Source of the DNA: Aquitalea magnusonii
GTDB taxonomy: Bacteria; Pseudomonadota; Gammaproteobacteria; Burkholderiales; Chromobacteriaceae
Assembly (NCBI RefSeq): GCF_003202035.1
Contig: NZ_QJKC01000004.1
Span: forward strand, 124,001-188,000
DNA length: 64,000 bases
Direction of reading: 5' to 3'
Shown: one piece after another, positions 50,103-59,567 of the stretch
How positions within the stretch are numbered: the first letter of the stretch is position 1
How the letters are laid out: the number at the start of each line of letters is the position of its first letter
Made by a program: the position numbers and the translations under genes
Notes under the pieces: model-generated
Databases searched by the model: none
Told to the model about the DNA's origin: nothing
What the model saw: the letters and a program-made list of their open reading frames with translations, nothing else

Positions 50103-50762
50103 TTAACGCTGGTGCGCCAGCTCCAGCTTGCGCTCCACCCGCTTTTGCAGCCGCTCGAAGCTGGCACTCATCATCCAGTACAAGGCCGCCGCACCCAGAT
50201 AGAGCGGCAGCGGCTGGAAAGTCTGGGCAATCACTTCCTTGGTGGCCAGCATCAGCTCGGTCACGGTAATCACCGACACCAGCGAGGTGTCCTTGATCAG
50301 GCTGATCAGCGAATTGGACAGGCTGGGCACCGACAGCCGCAATGCCTGCGGTGCCACGATATAACGCATGGTCTGCCACCAGCTCAGGCCCAGCGACAGC
50401 CCGGCATCCCACTGGCCACGCTCCACCCCGGCAATGCCGCCGCGCAGGCTTTCCGACAGATAGGCCGCCACATTCAGCGTCAGGGCGATGATGCCGGCCG
50501 GCACCGGTTCCAGTTCGATGCCGATGCCCGGCAAGCCATAATAGATCACGAAAATCTGCACCAGCAGCGGCGTACCGCGCATGGCACTGACGTAAAAAGC
50601 CACCAGCTGCGACAGCACCGGCACCTTGCCCACCCGCAGCAGGGCCACCACAAAGCCCAGCAGCAAACCCAGCACCATGGACACCACGGCAAACATCAAG
50701 GTATACAACGCGCCCTTGAGCATGACCGGCAAGGCGGCCCTTATCAGATCGGCCCACTCCAT
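50103..50762 (-). CDS. Polar amino-acid ABC transporter permease
   Basis: Inner-membrane channel subunit of an ABC importer. The start at 50762 gives 219 residues with about five membrane helices and the EAA loop ESLRGGIAGVERGQWDAGLSLGLS, which contacts the ATPase, as in HisM/GlnP/TcyL. It lies 113 bp after the substrate-binding gene on the same strand. The ATP-binding subunit is not found next to it. Confidence 0.92.
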   Translation of the reverse strand: MEWADLIRAALPVMLKGALYTLMFAVVSMVLGLLLGFVVALLRVGKVPVLSQLVAFYVSAMRGTPLLVQIFVIYYGLPGIGIELEPVPAGIIALTLNVAAYLSESLRGGIAGVERGQWDAGLSLGLSWWQTMRYIVAPQALRLSVPSLSNSLISLIKDTSLVSVITVTELMLATKEVIAQTFQPLPLYLGAAALYWMMSASFERLQKRVERKLELAHQR

Positions 50763-50875
50763 GTATTCATCCCCATTCAAAAACACCTGCGCCCCTGACC
50801 GGCAGGGGCGCAGCAATCAGCCCATTCTAATGGTACTGACGGTAAAACACGATGGCCGCAGCGGGCCAGACCCGC

Positions 50876-51658
50876 TTACTTGGCGGCGGTCGGCGCCTTG
50901 GATACATCAATACCAAACCACTTCAGCGAAATCTTCTTGAAGCTGCCATCGGCCTTCATGTCATTCAGTGCCTTGTCCACCGCCTGCTTGAACTTGGGGT
51001 TGTTCTTGGCAAACGGAATGCCCATGGTGGTGATGTCACCCACCGGATGGCCAGCCTTCAAGGGCAGCTTGGCTTGCTTGATGGCAAAGGGAATCAGCAG
51101 GCTGTCATTGAGCGCGGCGTCGATACGGCCGCTGGCCAGGTCCTGCAGGTTCTCCGGTGCCGAGGGATAGACCTTGACCTCGATGCCATTCACCGCCTTG
51201 ACCATGTCGGCATAGTTACTGCCCTGGCCCACGCCCACCTTCTTGCCTTTCAGGTCATCCAGCGACTTGAACACGCGGCTCTCGTTCTTGCGCACGATCA
51301 GCTGGGCGCTGGAATAGGTATAAGGCTGGGAAAAATCGAAGGTTTCCTTGCGCTTGTCGGTAATGCCCACCTGGTTCACCACCACGTCAAACTTGCCAGC
51401 CTGCAAGCCAGCCAGCAGGCCGCTCCATTCACCAGTGGTGAATTCCGGCTTCACCTTCAGGCGCTTGGCCACCTCGGTGGCCACTTCCACATCAAAGCCG
51501 GTGAGCTGTTGATTGGCATCCTTGAAGGTAAAGGGCGGGTAGGTGCCTTCCACGGCAATTTTCAGCGTACCGCGCTGTTTCACGGTATCCAGCAGGTCGG
51601 CAGCCAGGGCGTGGCCAGCGCAGGCGGCGATAAGGGTAGCCAGCAGAATTTTTTTCAT
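50876..51658 (-). CDS. Amino-acid ABC transporter periplasmic binding protein
   Basis: Periplasmic SBP family-3 protein that captures an amino acid for the permease. The start at 51658 gives 260 residues with a signal peptide MKKILLATLIAACAGHALA cut before ADLLD. Motifs typical of the family: GTYPPFTFKDANQQLTGFDVEVA, WSGLLAGLQAGKFDVVVNQVGIT and KGKKVGVGQGSNY. Ligand is unknown; cystine or another polar amino acid is plausible. The ribosome binding site lies in a small palindrome. Confidence 0.93.
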   Translation of the reverse strand: MKKILLATLIAACAGHALAADLLDTVKQRGTLKIAVEGTYPPFTFKDANQQLTGFDVEVATEVAKRLKVKPEFTTGEWSGLLAGLQAGKFDVVVNQVGITDKRKETFDFSQPYTYSSAQLIVRKNESRVFKSLDDLKGKKVGVGQGSNYADMVKAVNGIEVKVYPSAPENLQDLASGRIDAALNDSLLIPFAIKQAKLPLKAGHPVGDITTMGIPFAKNNPKFKQAVDKALNDMKADGSFKKISLKWFGIDVSKAPTAAK

Positions 51659-51661
51659 ATC

Positions 51662-51682
51662 AAAATAACCCTGAGTTATTTT
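51662..51682 (-). promoter_or_regulatory. Hairpin around the ribosome binding site of the SBP gene
   Basis: Arms AAAATAAC and GTTATTTT flank CCTGA; on the mRNA the loop reads TCAGG and joins the SD-like AGGG ten bases before the ATG. It may be an operator or an RNA hairpin that tunes translation. Confidence 0.4.
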
Positions 51683-51770
51683 AAACAAACAATTTAATCA
51701 AAGGCGGAATATATCAATACTCACGCCGGCAAGCCAGCAACTTCTACAGTGGTCACAGCATACGCCGGGT

Positions 51771-52541
51771 TTAGCGCACAAACAGCCATATTGTCAGTGC
51801 GGTTCCCACCACCACCACAAAGCCGCGCAACAAGCGCTCCGGCAGGCGGTGCATCAGCCAGCCACCCACCACGCCACCGACAATGCCACCCGCGCCCAAG
51901 GCCAACACCGCCGACCAGTTGATCAGCGGCGAAAAGGCAAAAATCACCACCGCCGAAGCATTCATGGTCATGGCCAATGCATTCTTGGTGGCCGTGGCCA
52001 TCCGCACCTGCTGGCCGGCAATGGTCAGCGCCGCCAGCATCAGAAAACCGATGCCCCCACCAAAATAACCGCCATAAACGGCAATCACCCCCTGGATCAG
52101 CATCAACAAGGGCGTGGACAGATGACGCGCGGGGGCATCGGCGGCCACCACCGGCTTGCGGCGAAAGCTGCCCCAGGCAAACACGCTGGTGGCAAACAGC
52201 ACCAGCCATGGCACCAACCGGGTAAAGATGCTCACCGGCGTCGACAGCAATAGCAGCGCCCCCAGCACGCCCCCAATCAGGCTGACCACAAACAGCTGCC
52301 GAAACGGCACCGGTCCCACGCCGCCCACCAGCTTGCGCCCGGCCAGCGCCGAGGTGATCTGGCTGGGAAACAGCGCAATGGTACTGCTCATATTGGCCGC
52401 CAGCGGGTTCAGCCCGGCCAGCAACAAGGCGGGAAAGGTAATGAAGGAACCACCGCCGGCCAGCGCGTTCTGGATGCCGGCATACAAACCGGCCGCAGCA
52501 ATCAGTGCCAGCAAGGGAAGCGGCAGGGACAAATTCGACAT
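51771..52541 (-). CDS. TauE/SafE-family (TSUP) membrane permease
   Basis: Predicted inner-membrane transporter of a sulfur-containing or organic anion. The start at 52541 gives 256 residues with about eight hydrophobic segments and the two TSUP repeats, GIQNALAGGGSFITFPALLLAG near the N-terminus and YGGYFGGGIGFLMLAAL in the second half. Longer in-frame starts add a hydrophilic stretch without a binding site. Substrate is unknown; sulfur-amino-acid metabolism nearby (46503-47648) is only a loose link. Confidence 0.88.
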   Translation of the reverse strand: MSNLSLPLPLLALIAAAGLYAGIQNALAGGGSFITFPALLLAGLNPLAANMSSTIALFPSQITSALAGRKLVGGVGPVPFRQLFVVSLIGGVLGALLLLSTPVSIFTRLVPWLVLFATSVFAWGSFRRKPVVAADAPARHLSTPLLMLIQGVIAVYGGYFGGGIGFLMLAALTIAGQQVRMATATKNALAMTMNASAVVIFAFSPLINWSAVLALGAGGIVGGVVGGWLMHRLPERLLRGFVVVVGTALTIWLFVR

Positions 52542-52740
52542 AAAAACAGCTCCGCAGTAGATCGGCCACACGCCAGCCGCCATTCTGCCTTGGATACCGA
52601 AGAAAAACACTCGGGTTTTCCCGCCGGGCCACACATGCAGCGCACGGCAAGCCGGCAGACTGGCCGTCGGCCAGCAGCCCTGTTAGTCTGTCGGCATACG
52701 CCGACAAGGCCGCCAGCATCCACTGCGGCAGGGAGAAAAC

Positions 52741-54432
52741 ATGAAGCTGATCACCGGAGTCGCCGCCGCACTGGCGCTGGCCGTAACAGGCTGGTGCACC
52801 ATCGCCCCCGGCATTGTCGGCATGCGTAGCGAAGACAAGATGCGCAGCGACTTTGCCGCGCTGGGCAACAGCAGCGCGGGATCCTTGCTCAGCCTGCAGC
52901 AGTTTGATCGCGGCTGGTTCAGCTCCAGCGCCCGTGCCCAGCTGAAATTGCCGCTGGGCGGCCAGCAGCAAATCTTCCAGCTCGACTACCACATCAACCA
53001 GTTTCCGCTGCCTTTCGTGCGCTGGTCGCGCACGCAAACCACCATCACCCCGCTGGATGCCCAGGGCCAGCCCGGCCAGCCGCTGCCGCTGCAGATTGAC
53101 ACCATCCGCGCCACCGATGGCAGCACCAGCAGCCAGTTTTCCGGGCAGAACATCACTCTGGGCAGCCCGGCCGGCGCCCTCAGCTTCAGCATCAAGGGCA
53201 GCGCACGCAGCCAGGCAGGGCAGCCGGTCAGCTACGACCTGACCCTGCCGGATATCAGCTACCGCGCTACCGTCCCGGCGGCTGGCGACATCAGGCTGAG
53301 CCTGGTCAATCTCAAGCTCAATGGCAGCCTGGCCGCCTTCAGCACGCCGGAAGAACCGTGGGCCTCGCAACTGACACAGCAATTCGACAGCGCCAGCCTG
53401 CAAAGCGGAACGCTGCCGCTGGCCCAGCTAGGCCCCGCCCATCTGGAGATCAGCGTGCGCGACAAGGCTGGCAATGTCGACGTCAGCTATCGCACCCACC
53501 TGGCCAGCCTCAAGCTGACACCCCCCGGACTGCCGCCCATCCAGCAGGACAATATCGATGCCGACTTCAGCTACAACAATCTGCACAAACAGACGCTGAC
53601 CGCCTGGCAAAGCGAAGCCCTGGCACTGAACAACCGCGCCGACCTGCGCGCCAACCCCGCCGCCATGCAGCAGGCGTCGATGGCGCTGGTCTACAAATAC
53701 ATGGGCACCTTCCTGGCCCAATCCCCCAGTTTCAAGCTGGATCGCCTGTCCTTCCACATGCCACAGGGCAGCTTCAAGGCCAATTTCACCATCGCTTTTG
53801 ATGGATCGGGCGTCAAAGCGGCCGACATCACCCTGCCCTGGCTGGCGGCACAGGGACAGCGCCGCAGCAGCCTGCAAGCGGGCATGACGCTGGAGCGCAG
53901 CCTGCTCGACGGCCTGCTGCCCCGTAGCGGCGGCCCCGGACAAACCGCCCAGGCCAGGGCAAGCGCCGATGTCATGCTGGCGCAATGGCAGGCACAAGGG
54001 CTGATCAAGGATGATGGCAAATTCATCAGCAGCAGCCTGCAAATCGACAGCAACGGCATCAAGGCCAATGGCCAGCCGCTCAAGCTGCCGGCCGCCATGG
54101 CGGGCATGAGCGGCATGAACGGCGCACCGCCTCAGCCGGCCCCCGTCCCCCCTGCCACGGCAGCCCCATCCGTAACAGCAGCCCCATCCGTAACAGCAGC
54201 CCCGTCCGCCGCTGCGGCCATCGCACCAGCGCCGCCAGTGGCTCCGGAGCCCCCCAAAGTGGCAGCAGCCAGTGCCAACAGCAGCCCCATACCCGCCGCC
54301 GTGGCGGCCAGCAAGGCCGAGCCAGCCACAACGGCCCCGGCCCACCACCCCCTGCCCGGCCCGCAGCGCGACCTCAGACACTGCCTGAGCCTGCCCAACG
54401 ACCGCGCCATCATGCGCTGCGCCGAGGGTTAA
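52741..54432 (+). CDS. DUF945 (YdgA-like) protein with low-complexity Ala/Pro/Val tail
   Basis: A protein of 563 residues with an N-terminal signal anchor (MKLITGVAAALALAVTGWCTIAPGIVG) and a long beta-rich DUF945 domain (about 30-440) as in E. coli YdgA; the function of the family is not established. The last 110 residues are rich in Ala, Pro, Val and Thr and include a DNA-level tandem repeat (54160-54207), then a short conserved-looking cysteine-containing end. AGGGAG precedes the ATG. Probably periplasmic and anchored to the inner membrane. Confidence 0.82.
   Translation: MKLITGVAAALALAVTGWCTIAPGIVGMRSEDKMRSDFAALGNSSAGSLLSLQQFDRGWFSSSARAQLKLPLGGQQQIFQLDYHINQFPLPFVRWSRTQTTITPLDAQGQPGQPLPLQIDTIRATDGSTSSQFSGQNITLGSPAGALSFSIKGSARSQAGQPVSYDLTLPDISYRATVPAAGDIRLSLVNLKLNGSLAAFSTPEEPWASQLTQQFDSASLQSGTLPLAQLGPAHLEISVRDKAGNVDVSYRTHLASLKLTPPGLPPIQQDNIDADFSYNNLHKQTLTAWQSEALALNNRADLRANPAAMQQASMALVYKYMGTFLAQSPSFKLDRLSFHMPQGSFKANFTIAFDGSGVKAADITLPWLAAQGQRRSSLQAGMTLERSLLDGLLPRSGGPGQTAQARASADVMLAQWQAQGLIKDDGKFISSSLQIDSNGIKANGQPLKLPAAMAGMSGMNGAPPQPAPVPPATAAPSVTAAPSVTAAPSAAAAIAPAPPVAPEPPKVAAASANSSPIPAAVAASKAEPATTAPAHHPLPGPQRDLRHCLSLPNDRAIMRCAEG
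54160..54207 (+). repeat. 18-bp tandem repeat in the DUF945 gene
   Basis: Two exact copies of GCAGCCCCATCCGTAACA (54160-54177, 54178-54195) and a partial third copy encode repeated Ala-Pro-Ser-Val-Thr-Ala. The unit is a multiple of three, so copy-number changes would keep the frame. Confidence 0.8.
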
Positions 54433-54470
54433 GCCCGCCTCAGCAAGCCGGCGAACGCCCCGCCAAGCAA

Positions 54471-54502
54471 AACGCCCCTGGGATGGACCATCCAGGGGCG
54501 TT
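54471..54502. terminator. Strong hairpin terminator between converging genes
   Basis: Left arm AACGCCCCTGGGATGG and right arm CCATCCAGGGGCGTT pair along 15 bases with one bulged G. TTTT follows on the minus strand (ychF side) and TTTC on the plus strand. Confidence 0.75.
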
Positions 54503-54535
54503 TCACATGCAACAGCGGCCAAGGCCGCTGCTGAC

Positions 54536-55627
54536 TCAGACGTTGAACAGGAAGTTCATCACGTCACCATCCTGCACTACGTATTCCTTGCCTTCCGAGC
54601 GCATCTTGCCGGCTTCCTTGGCCTTGGCTTCGCCACCCAGGGTGACGAAATCGTTATAGGCAATGGTCTGGGCGCGGATGAAGCCACGTTCGAAGTCGGT
54701 GTGGATCACACCGGCAGCCTGCGGGGCGGTGTCGCCGACGTGGATGGTCCAGGCGCGCACTTCCTTCACCCCGGCGGTGAAGTAGGTCTGCAGGCCCAGC
54801 AGCTTGTAACCGGCACGGATCAGGCGGTCCAGACCCGGCTCTTCCAGGCCCATTTCGGCCAGGAATTCGGCCTTGTCGGCGTCATCCAGATCAGCGATTT
54901 CGCTTTCGATGGCTGCACACAGGGCCACCACCGGTGCGCCTTCGCGCTCGCCCAGCGCTTGCAGCTTGTCCAGGTAGGGGTTGTTGCTGAAGCCGTCTTC
55001 CGCCACGTTGGCCACGTACATGGCGGGCTTGATGGTCAGCAGGCACAGCGGCTTGAGGATGGCTTTTTCTTCGTCGGACAAGTCCAGCGAGCGCACCGGC
55101 TGGCCCTGGTCCAGATGCGGCACCAGCTTTTCCAGTACGGCGATCAGCGCACGGGCGTCCTTGTCACCGGACTTGGCTTTCTTGCCTTCGCGCTGCATGG
55201 CCTTTTCCACCGAGGACAGGTCGGCCAGCGCCAGTTCGGTGCCGATGGTTTCGATGTCGGCAATCGGGTCGACCTTGCCGGCCACATGCACGATATTGTC
55301 GTCGTCAAAGCAGCGCACCACATTGACGATGGCGTCGGTTTCGCGGATGTTGGCCAGGAACTGGTTGCCCAGGCCTTCACCCTTGGACGCACCCGCCACC
55401 AGGCCGGCGATGTCGACGAATTCGACGATGGCCGGCTGGATTTTTTGCGGGTTGATGATCTTGGCCAGTTCGGCCAGACGCGGGTCCGGCACTTCCACGA
55501 TGCCCACATTGGGCTCGATGGTGCAGAAGGGATAGTTGGCGGCTTCGATGCCGGCCTTGGTCAGCGCATTAAACAGGGTGGACTTGCCAACATTGGGCAG
55601 GCCAACAATACCGCACTTCAGACTCAT
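54536..55627 (-). CDS. ychF: Redox-regulated ATPase/GTPase YchF (Obg-like)
   Basis: Cytosolic P-loop ATPase of the TRAFAC class that binds ribosomes and affects stress responses. The start at 55627 ([17 protein letters not shown]) gives 363 residues, the usual size: P-loop [25 protein letters not shown] (switch II), NVVRCFDD, and a C-terminal TGS domain ending in [14 protein letters not shown]. An upstream in-frame start is rejected. It lies 59 bp after pth, a common pairing. Confidence 0.97.
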   Translation of the reverse strand: MSLKCGIVGLPNVGKSTLFNALTKAGIEAANYPFCTIEPNVGIVEVPDPRLAELAKIINPQKIQPAIVEFVDIAGLVAGASKGEGLGNQFLANIRETDAIVNVVRCFDDDNIVHVAGKVDPIADIETIGTELALADLSSVEKAMQREGKKAKSGDKDARALIAVLEKLVPHLDQGQPVRSLDLSDEEKAILKPLCLLTIKPAMYVANVAEDGFSNNPYLDKLQALGEREGAPVVALCAAIESEIADLDDADKAEFLAEMGLEEPGLDRLIRAGYKLLGLQTYFTAGVKEVRAWTIHVGDTAPQAAGVIHTDFERGFIRAQTIAYNDFVTLGGEAKAKEAGKMRSEGKEYVVQDGDVMNFLFNV

Positions 55628-55686
55628 GTCAGCATTCCTTGAAATCGGTTCACAATCAGGCGGGCCGTTTGCGCCGGCCCGGTTCA

Positions 55687-56268
55687 TTACTTGGCTGCAG
55701 TATGCAGTTCTTTCATGGCCATCGCCATATTGCCGGCAATGGCCAGCGGCAGATGATTCAGCGATTTGAGCACGGCGTCATCAATGGCGCTTTGCTCTTC
55801 CGCCCGCGGCTTTTTCAGCACGAAATTGGCCACTTCGTTGCGGTCGCCCGGATGGCCGATGCCCAGACGCAAGCGCCAGAACGCCGGGGAACTCAGGCGC
55901 GCGGCAATGTCTTTCAGGCCGTTGTGGCCGCCATGGCCACCGCCCTGCTTGAGGCGGGCCGTGCCGGGCGGCAGGTCCAGCTCATCATGCACCACCAGGA
56001 TTTCATCCGGCAGTATCTTGTAAAAATGCGCCAGCGCCAGCACGGCCTGGCCGGACAGGTTCATGAAGGTCAGCGGCTTGAGCAGCCAGATATCCTGGCC
56101 TTCGATCTGCACGCGGGCAATATCGCCGTGGAACTTGCCCTCGGTACGCCAGTTGCCCTTGTATTTCCAGCACAGCTCGTCCAGCAGCCAGAAACCGGCG
56201 TTATGGCGGGTCTTTTCATATTCCGGCCCGGGGTTGCCCAGACCGACAATCATGCGAATGGCGGACAT
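55687..56268 (-). CDS. pth: Peptidyl-tRNA hydrolase
   Basis: Frees tRNA from prematurely released peptidyl-tRNA. The start at 56268 gives 193 residues, normal for Pth. The active-site histidine is in KTRHNAGFW (His22), with Asn12 in GLGNPG and the catalytic aspartate in [11 protein letters not shown]. It sits between rplY and ychF in the conserved order. Confidence 0.97.
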   Translation of the reverse strand: MSAIRMIVGLGNPGPEYEKTRHNAGFWLLDELCWKYKGNWRTEGKFHGDIARVQIEGQDIWLLKPLTFMNLSGQAVLALAHFYKILPDEILVVHDELDLPPGTARLKQGGGHGGHNGLKDIAARLSSPAFWRLRLGIGHPGDRNEVANFVLKKPRAEEQSAIDDAVLKSLNHLPLAIAGNMAMAMKELHTAAK

Positions 56269-56344
56269 GATCGGATTTTCCAGTAAAAAGGCCCGCTGCA
56301 GGCCAAAGCCTGACAACGAGCCCTTGTCAAACAAGCACTAATGC

Positions 56345-56905
56345 TTAGGCGTTGGCCAGAGCAATGGCTGCGTCTTCGCCACGAACCAGGGCGGCGATTT
56401 CAACACCGGCCGGCAGTTTCAGGTCGGACAGGTGTACGGCTTCGCCTACCTTGATGGCAGACAGGTCAACTTCGATGAACTTCGGCAGGTCGCCCGGCAG
56501 TGCGCGAACTTCCACTTCATTGATGATGTGGCTGATCTTGGCGCCTTGCAGCTTAACGGCGTCCGATTGGTCGGCGTTAACGAAGTGCAGTTGAATCTTC
56601 ACGTGTACTTTTTGGCTCAGGTCAACACGCTGGAAATCAACGTGCATCACTTGCTGTTTGTACGGGTGGTTCTGGAAGTCACGCAGGATGACAGCTTGCT
56701 TCTGGCCGTCGATGACCAGGTCCAGAATGGCGGAGTGGAATGCTTCTTCCTTCAGTGCGTAGAACACGGTGTTGTGGTCCAGCACGATGGATTCTGCAGC
56801 GCCGTTGCCGTATACCACGGCCGGCAGTTTGCCAGCGTGACGCAGGCGGCGGCTCGCACCAGTACCCATCTCTTCGCGCTTGGCGGCGATCAGTTCATAA
56901 GCCAT
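56345..56905 (-). CDS. rplY: 50S ribosomal protein L25/general stress protein Ctc
   Basis: Binds 5S rRNA in the large ribosomal subunit. The 186 residues form the long CTC type: an N-terminal L25 domain (about 1-95) with RREEMGTGASRRLRHAGKLPAVVYG-like features in shortened pieces, and a C-terminal beta domain (about 96-180) with HLSDLKLPAGVEI. The ATG at 56905 is standard. It follows prs by 60 bp and is probably in one transcript with it. Confidence 0.96.
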   Translation of the reverse strand: MAYELIAAKREEMGTGASRRLRHAGKLPAVVYGNGAAESIVLDHNTVFYALKEEAFHSAILDLVIDGQKQAVILRDFQNHPYKQQVMHVDFQRVDLSQKVHVKIQLHFVNADQSDAVKLQGAKISHIINEVEVRALPGDLPKFIEVDLSAIKVGEAVHLSDLKLPAGVEIAALVRGEDAAIALANA

Positions 56906-56965
56906 GTAAAGCTCCAGTATTTCAAGTTAAAGGCACCAGCCCCGCCGCGACCAGCGGGCCTGATG

Positions 56966-57949
56966 TTACGGCAGGCAAGCGCCCGACGAAACCAGTTCCT
57001 CATTGAAGAGGTAGGACACCGATTCCTCGTTGTTGATGCGGCGCAGCGTCTCGGCCAGCAGGCCGGCGATGCTGGCAACCCGGATGTTCGGGCAGGCCAG
57101 GGCCTGTGCAGTCAACGGAATGGTGTCGGTGACAACGACCATGTCGATGTCGGAATTCTTGATGCGATCCACGGCCTGGCCGGAGAAAATCGCATGGGTG
57201 GCGTAAGCCAGCACGCGCTGGGCACCGCGCTCTTTCAGCGCGGAAGCGGCCTTGCACAGGGTGTTGGCGGTGTCGATCATGTCATCCACGATCAGACAGG
57301 TACGGCCGGATACATCACCGATGATGTTCATCACCTCGGCCACATTGGCCTTGGGACGACGCTTGTCGATGATGGCGAGGTCGGTGTTCAGGGCCTTGGC
57401 CATGGCACGGGCACGCACCACACCGCCCACGTCCGGGCTGACCACGATCAGGTCGTCAATGCGCTGGGAACGGATGTCTTTCAGCAGCACCGGGGTGGCG
57501 TAAACGTTGTCCACCGGGATGTCGAAGAAACCCTGGATCTGGTCCGCGTGCAGGTCGACGGTGAGTACACGGTCGATGCCGGCGCTGGTCAGCATGTTGG
57601 CTACCAGCTTGGCGGAGATCGGTACGCGTGCCGAGCGCGGACGACGGTCCTGACGGGCGTAGCCAAAATACGGGATGGCTGCGGTAATCCGGCCGGCAGA
57701 AGCACGCTTGAGCGCGTCGGCCATGGTCAGGATTTCCATCAGGTTGTCATTGGTGGGCGCACAGGTGGACTGCAGGATGAACACGTCGCGACCACGGACA
57801 TTCTCCAGCAGTTCAACAGCGACTTCGCCATCGCTGAACTTGCCGACATCGGCGCGGCCGAGGGAGATATCCAGATGCTTGACCACGTTTTGAGCGAGTT
57901 CCGGGTTAGCGGTCCCGGTAAATACCATCAAACTGTCGTATGACGCCAT
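56966..57949 (-). CDS. prs: Ribose-phosphate pyrophosphokinase (PRPP synthetase)
   Basis: Makes PRPP for nucleotides, histidine, tryptophan and NAD from ribose-5-phosphate and ATP. The 327 residues include [20 protein letters not shown], the flexible-loop region [39 protein letters not shown] and the PRPP-binding [12 protein letters not shown]. Length is slightly above the usual 315. It follows a terminator that isolates it from the tRNA. Confidence 0.97.
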   Translation of the reverse strand: MASYDSLMVFTGTANPELAQNVVKHLDISLGRADVGKFSDGEVAVELLENVRGRDVFILQSTCAPTNDNLMEILTMADALKRASAGRITAAIPYFGYARQDRRPRSARVPISAKLVANMLTSAGIDRVLTVDLHADQIQGFFDIPVDNVYATPVLLKDIRSQRIDDLIVVSPDVGGVVRARAMAKALNTDLAIIDKRRPKANVAEVMNIIGDVSGRTCLIVDDMIDTANTLCKAASALKERGAQRVLAYATHAIFSGQAVDRIKNSDIDMVVVTDTIPLTAQALACPNIRVASIAGLLAETLRRINNEESVSYLFNEELVSSGACLP

Positions 57950-57976
57950 GATTCCATTTGCCTTAGCAGGATAAAG

Positions 57977-58009
57977 AAAAAGCGTGTAAGGGATTCTTAC
58001 ACGCTTTTT
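57977..58009. terminator. Intrinsic terminator between tRNA-Gln and prs
   Basis: Stem AAAAGCGTGTAAG / CTTACACGCTTTT with A-tracts and T-tracts on both sides. It likely ends the ispE-tRNA transcript on the minus strand. Confidence 0.85.
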
Positions 58010-58037
58010 TCATGCTCTCTCTATTGAGAGAAAGTCT

Positions 58038-58112
58038 TGGCTGGGGAGGTAGGGATCGAACCTACGAATGCCGGAATCAAAATCCGGTGCCTTACCACTT
58101 GGCGACTCCCCA
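58038..58112 (-). tRNA. tRNA-Gln (anticodon TTG)
   Basis: The minus strand folds into a full cloverleaf: acceptor arm TGGGGAG/CTCCCCA, D arm with AAGTGGTAAGG, anticodon loop TTTTGAT with TTG, T arm with GGTTCGATCC, discriminator G, and an encoded CCA. Length is 75 bases. It lies eight bases after ispE. Confidence 0.97.
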
Positions 58113-58120
58113 ATAAACTT

Positions 58121-58972
58121 TCATTCAATGTCCAGCAAGGGGTGGCTATTCAGCCCTTTTGCAACAAATCCCTTATATTTTACGGACATTGCCTGATAAA
58201 CTTTATCGGCTTCTTCCTTTGACTGGCACTCCAGAAACACACATGCTCCTGAACCAGTCATCAGCGGCGAACCATATTTTTTCAACTCGCTCAGTACTTC
58301 ATTCACCGCCGGGTACATCTCTGAAACAACTTGCTGCAGCTCGTTTCGTCGTTGCTGCGTTGTTTCGAGGATTCGCATTATGCTGATGCGACCTTCCTCT
58401 GTCAACACCCTTCCTGCAAATTTTTTAAATATTTCTGCAGTTGGTACATGTACCCCGGGATGAATTACAACATACCAGGCTGGTTTGAGATTGATTTCAT
58501 TCAGTTTTTCGCCAATCCCGGTAGCCAGCGCATTTTTGCCGAAAATGAACACCGGAACGTCCGCACCCAGCGACAAACCCAGCTCCATTAATTTTTCACG
58601 GGAGAAATTTGTCTGCCACAGCTGGTTGAGCGCCAATAAAACCGTGGCGGCATCGGAGCTGCCACCGCCCAAACCACCGCCCATGGGGATGCGCTTGGTC
58701 AAACGGATGGAGGCGCCCAAGCTGCAGCCGCTGGCCTGTTGCAGCAAACGGGCGGCACGCACCGTCAGGTCCTGCTCCGGCGCCACACCCTCAATCGGGT
58801 TGAGCAAGACAATCCGGCCATCGTCGCGCACCGCCAGTTCCACCGTGTCGCTGTAGTCGATGAAGCGGAAGACCGTTTCCAGCAGATGATAGCCATCGGC
58901 GCGTTTGCCGACGATGTGCAGCAACAGGTTGAGTTTGGCCGGCGCGGGGTAACTGTGAAATTGTGGGGACAT
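58121..58972 (-). CDS. ispE: 4-diphosphocytidyl-2-C-methyl-D-erythritol kinase
   Basis: GHMP kinase of the MEP isoprenoid pathway. The start at 58972 gives 283 residues, the family norm; TTG 59008 and ATG 58984 are longer alternatives. PAPAKLNLLLHIVGKRADGYH carries the active-site lysine (split over the N-terminal motif), and IPMGGGLGGGSSDAA is the ATP loop. The C-terminal two thirds are encoded by noticeably more AT-rich DNA than the first third, a possible recombination junction near residue 115. Confidence 0.96.
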   Translation of the reverse strand: MSPQFHSYPAPAKLNLLLHIVGKRADGYHLLETVFRFIDYSDTVELAVRDDGRIVLLNPIEGVAPEQDLTVRAARLLQQASGCSLGASIRLTKRIPMGGGLGGGSSDAATVLLALNQLWQTNFSREKLMELGLSLGADVPVFIFGKNALATGIGEKLNEINLKPAWYVVIHPGVHVPTAEIFKKFAGRVLTEEGRISIMRILETTQQRRNELQQVVSEMYPAVNEVLSELKKYGSPLMTGSGACVFLECQSKEEADKVYQAMSVKYKGFVAKGLNSHPLLDIE

Positions 58973-59015
58973 GCGGGAATTCATCCGGGAATTAAGCGGA
59001 AAAGACAATCAGCGC

Positions 59016-59567
59016 TTAGCGCCAGTTTTGCGGCAACAAACGCAAGGTGAGTTTGTCACGCTGCATTTCCACCCGTTTGGGATAGAGGCCTGGCGCGTCG
59101 GCATCGCTGACAAAGCGTATGGTCCAGCCCTGCTGGTCGAGGCTGCCATCGCTGGCAAACTGGTAGGGCGCATCCGGCGCAGGCAGGCCGCGTATCCACC
59201 ACACCAGATTGCCCAGTGGCAGGGTCCAGCCCAGCACGTCGTGGGTCAGGTCCTCGACATTGGCGGCCTGCCAGCTTTTGCCATCGGCCAGCAGGGTGAC
59301 GCCGCTGGCATCGCGCCGCAATTGGGCCATCGTGCTGCCCAGCGGGCTGTTCACCGAGAGCTGGTCGGCTTGTGGCTGGTGCGACCAGTCGAACTGGCCG
59401 ACCGAGCCCTTGCCATCCATATTGATGGAAATGCGGCCGCTGACGGTAAACGGCCGGTCCTGCACGGCGGAGCTGGCGCTGCCTGCCGGACGGAATACGG
59501 TTTCCGTGGCGCAGCCGGCCAGCAGCAGGCTGCCGGCCAGCACGGCCACGAGGAGCGGGCACTTCAT
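59016..59567 (-). CDS. lolB: Outer-membrane lipoprotein localisation factor LolB
   Basis: Lipoprotein that receives lipoproteins from LolA and inserts them in the outer membrane. The 183 residues start with a type-II signal peptide with lipobox LLAGC, cut before the cysteine at about 19; FTVSGRISINMDGKGSVGQFDW fits the beta-barrel start of LolB, and WLPLGNLVWWIRGLPAPD-like residues appear in the middle. Its ATG overlaps the stop of the TPR gene by ATGA. lolB-ispE order is common in Betaproteobacteria. Confidence 0.92.
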   Translation of the reverse strand: MKCPLLVAVLAGSLLLAGCATETVFRPAGSASSAVQDRPFTVSGRISINMDGKGSVGQFDWSHQPQADQLSVNSPLGSTMAQLRRDASGVTLLADGKSWQAANVEDLTHDVLGWTLPLGNLVWWIRGLPAPDAPYQFASDGSLDQQGWTIRFVSDADAPGLYPKRVEMQRDKLTLRLLPQNWR

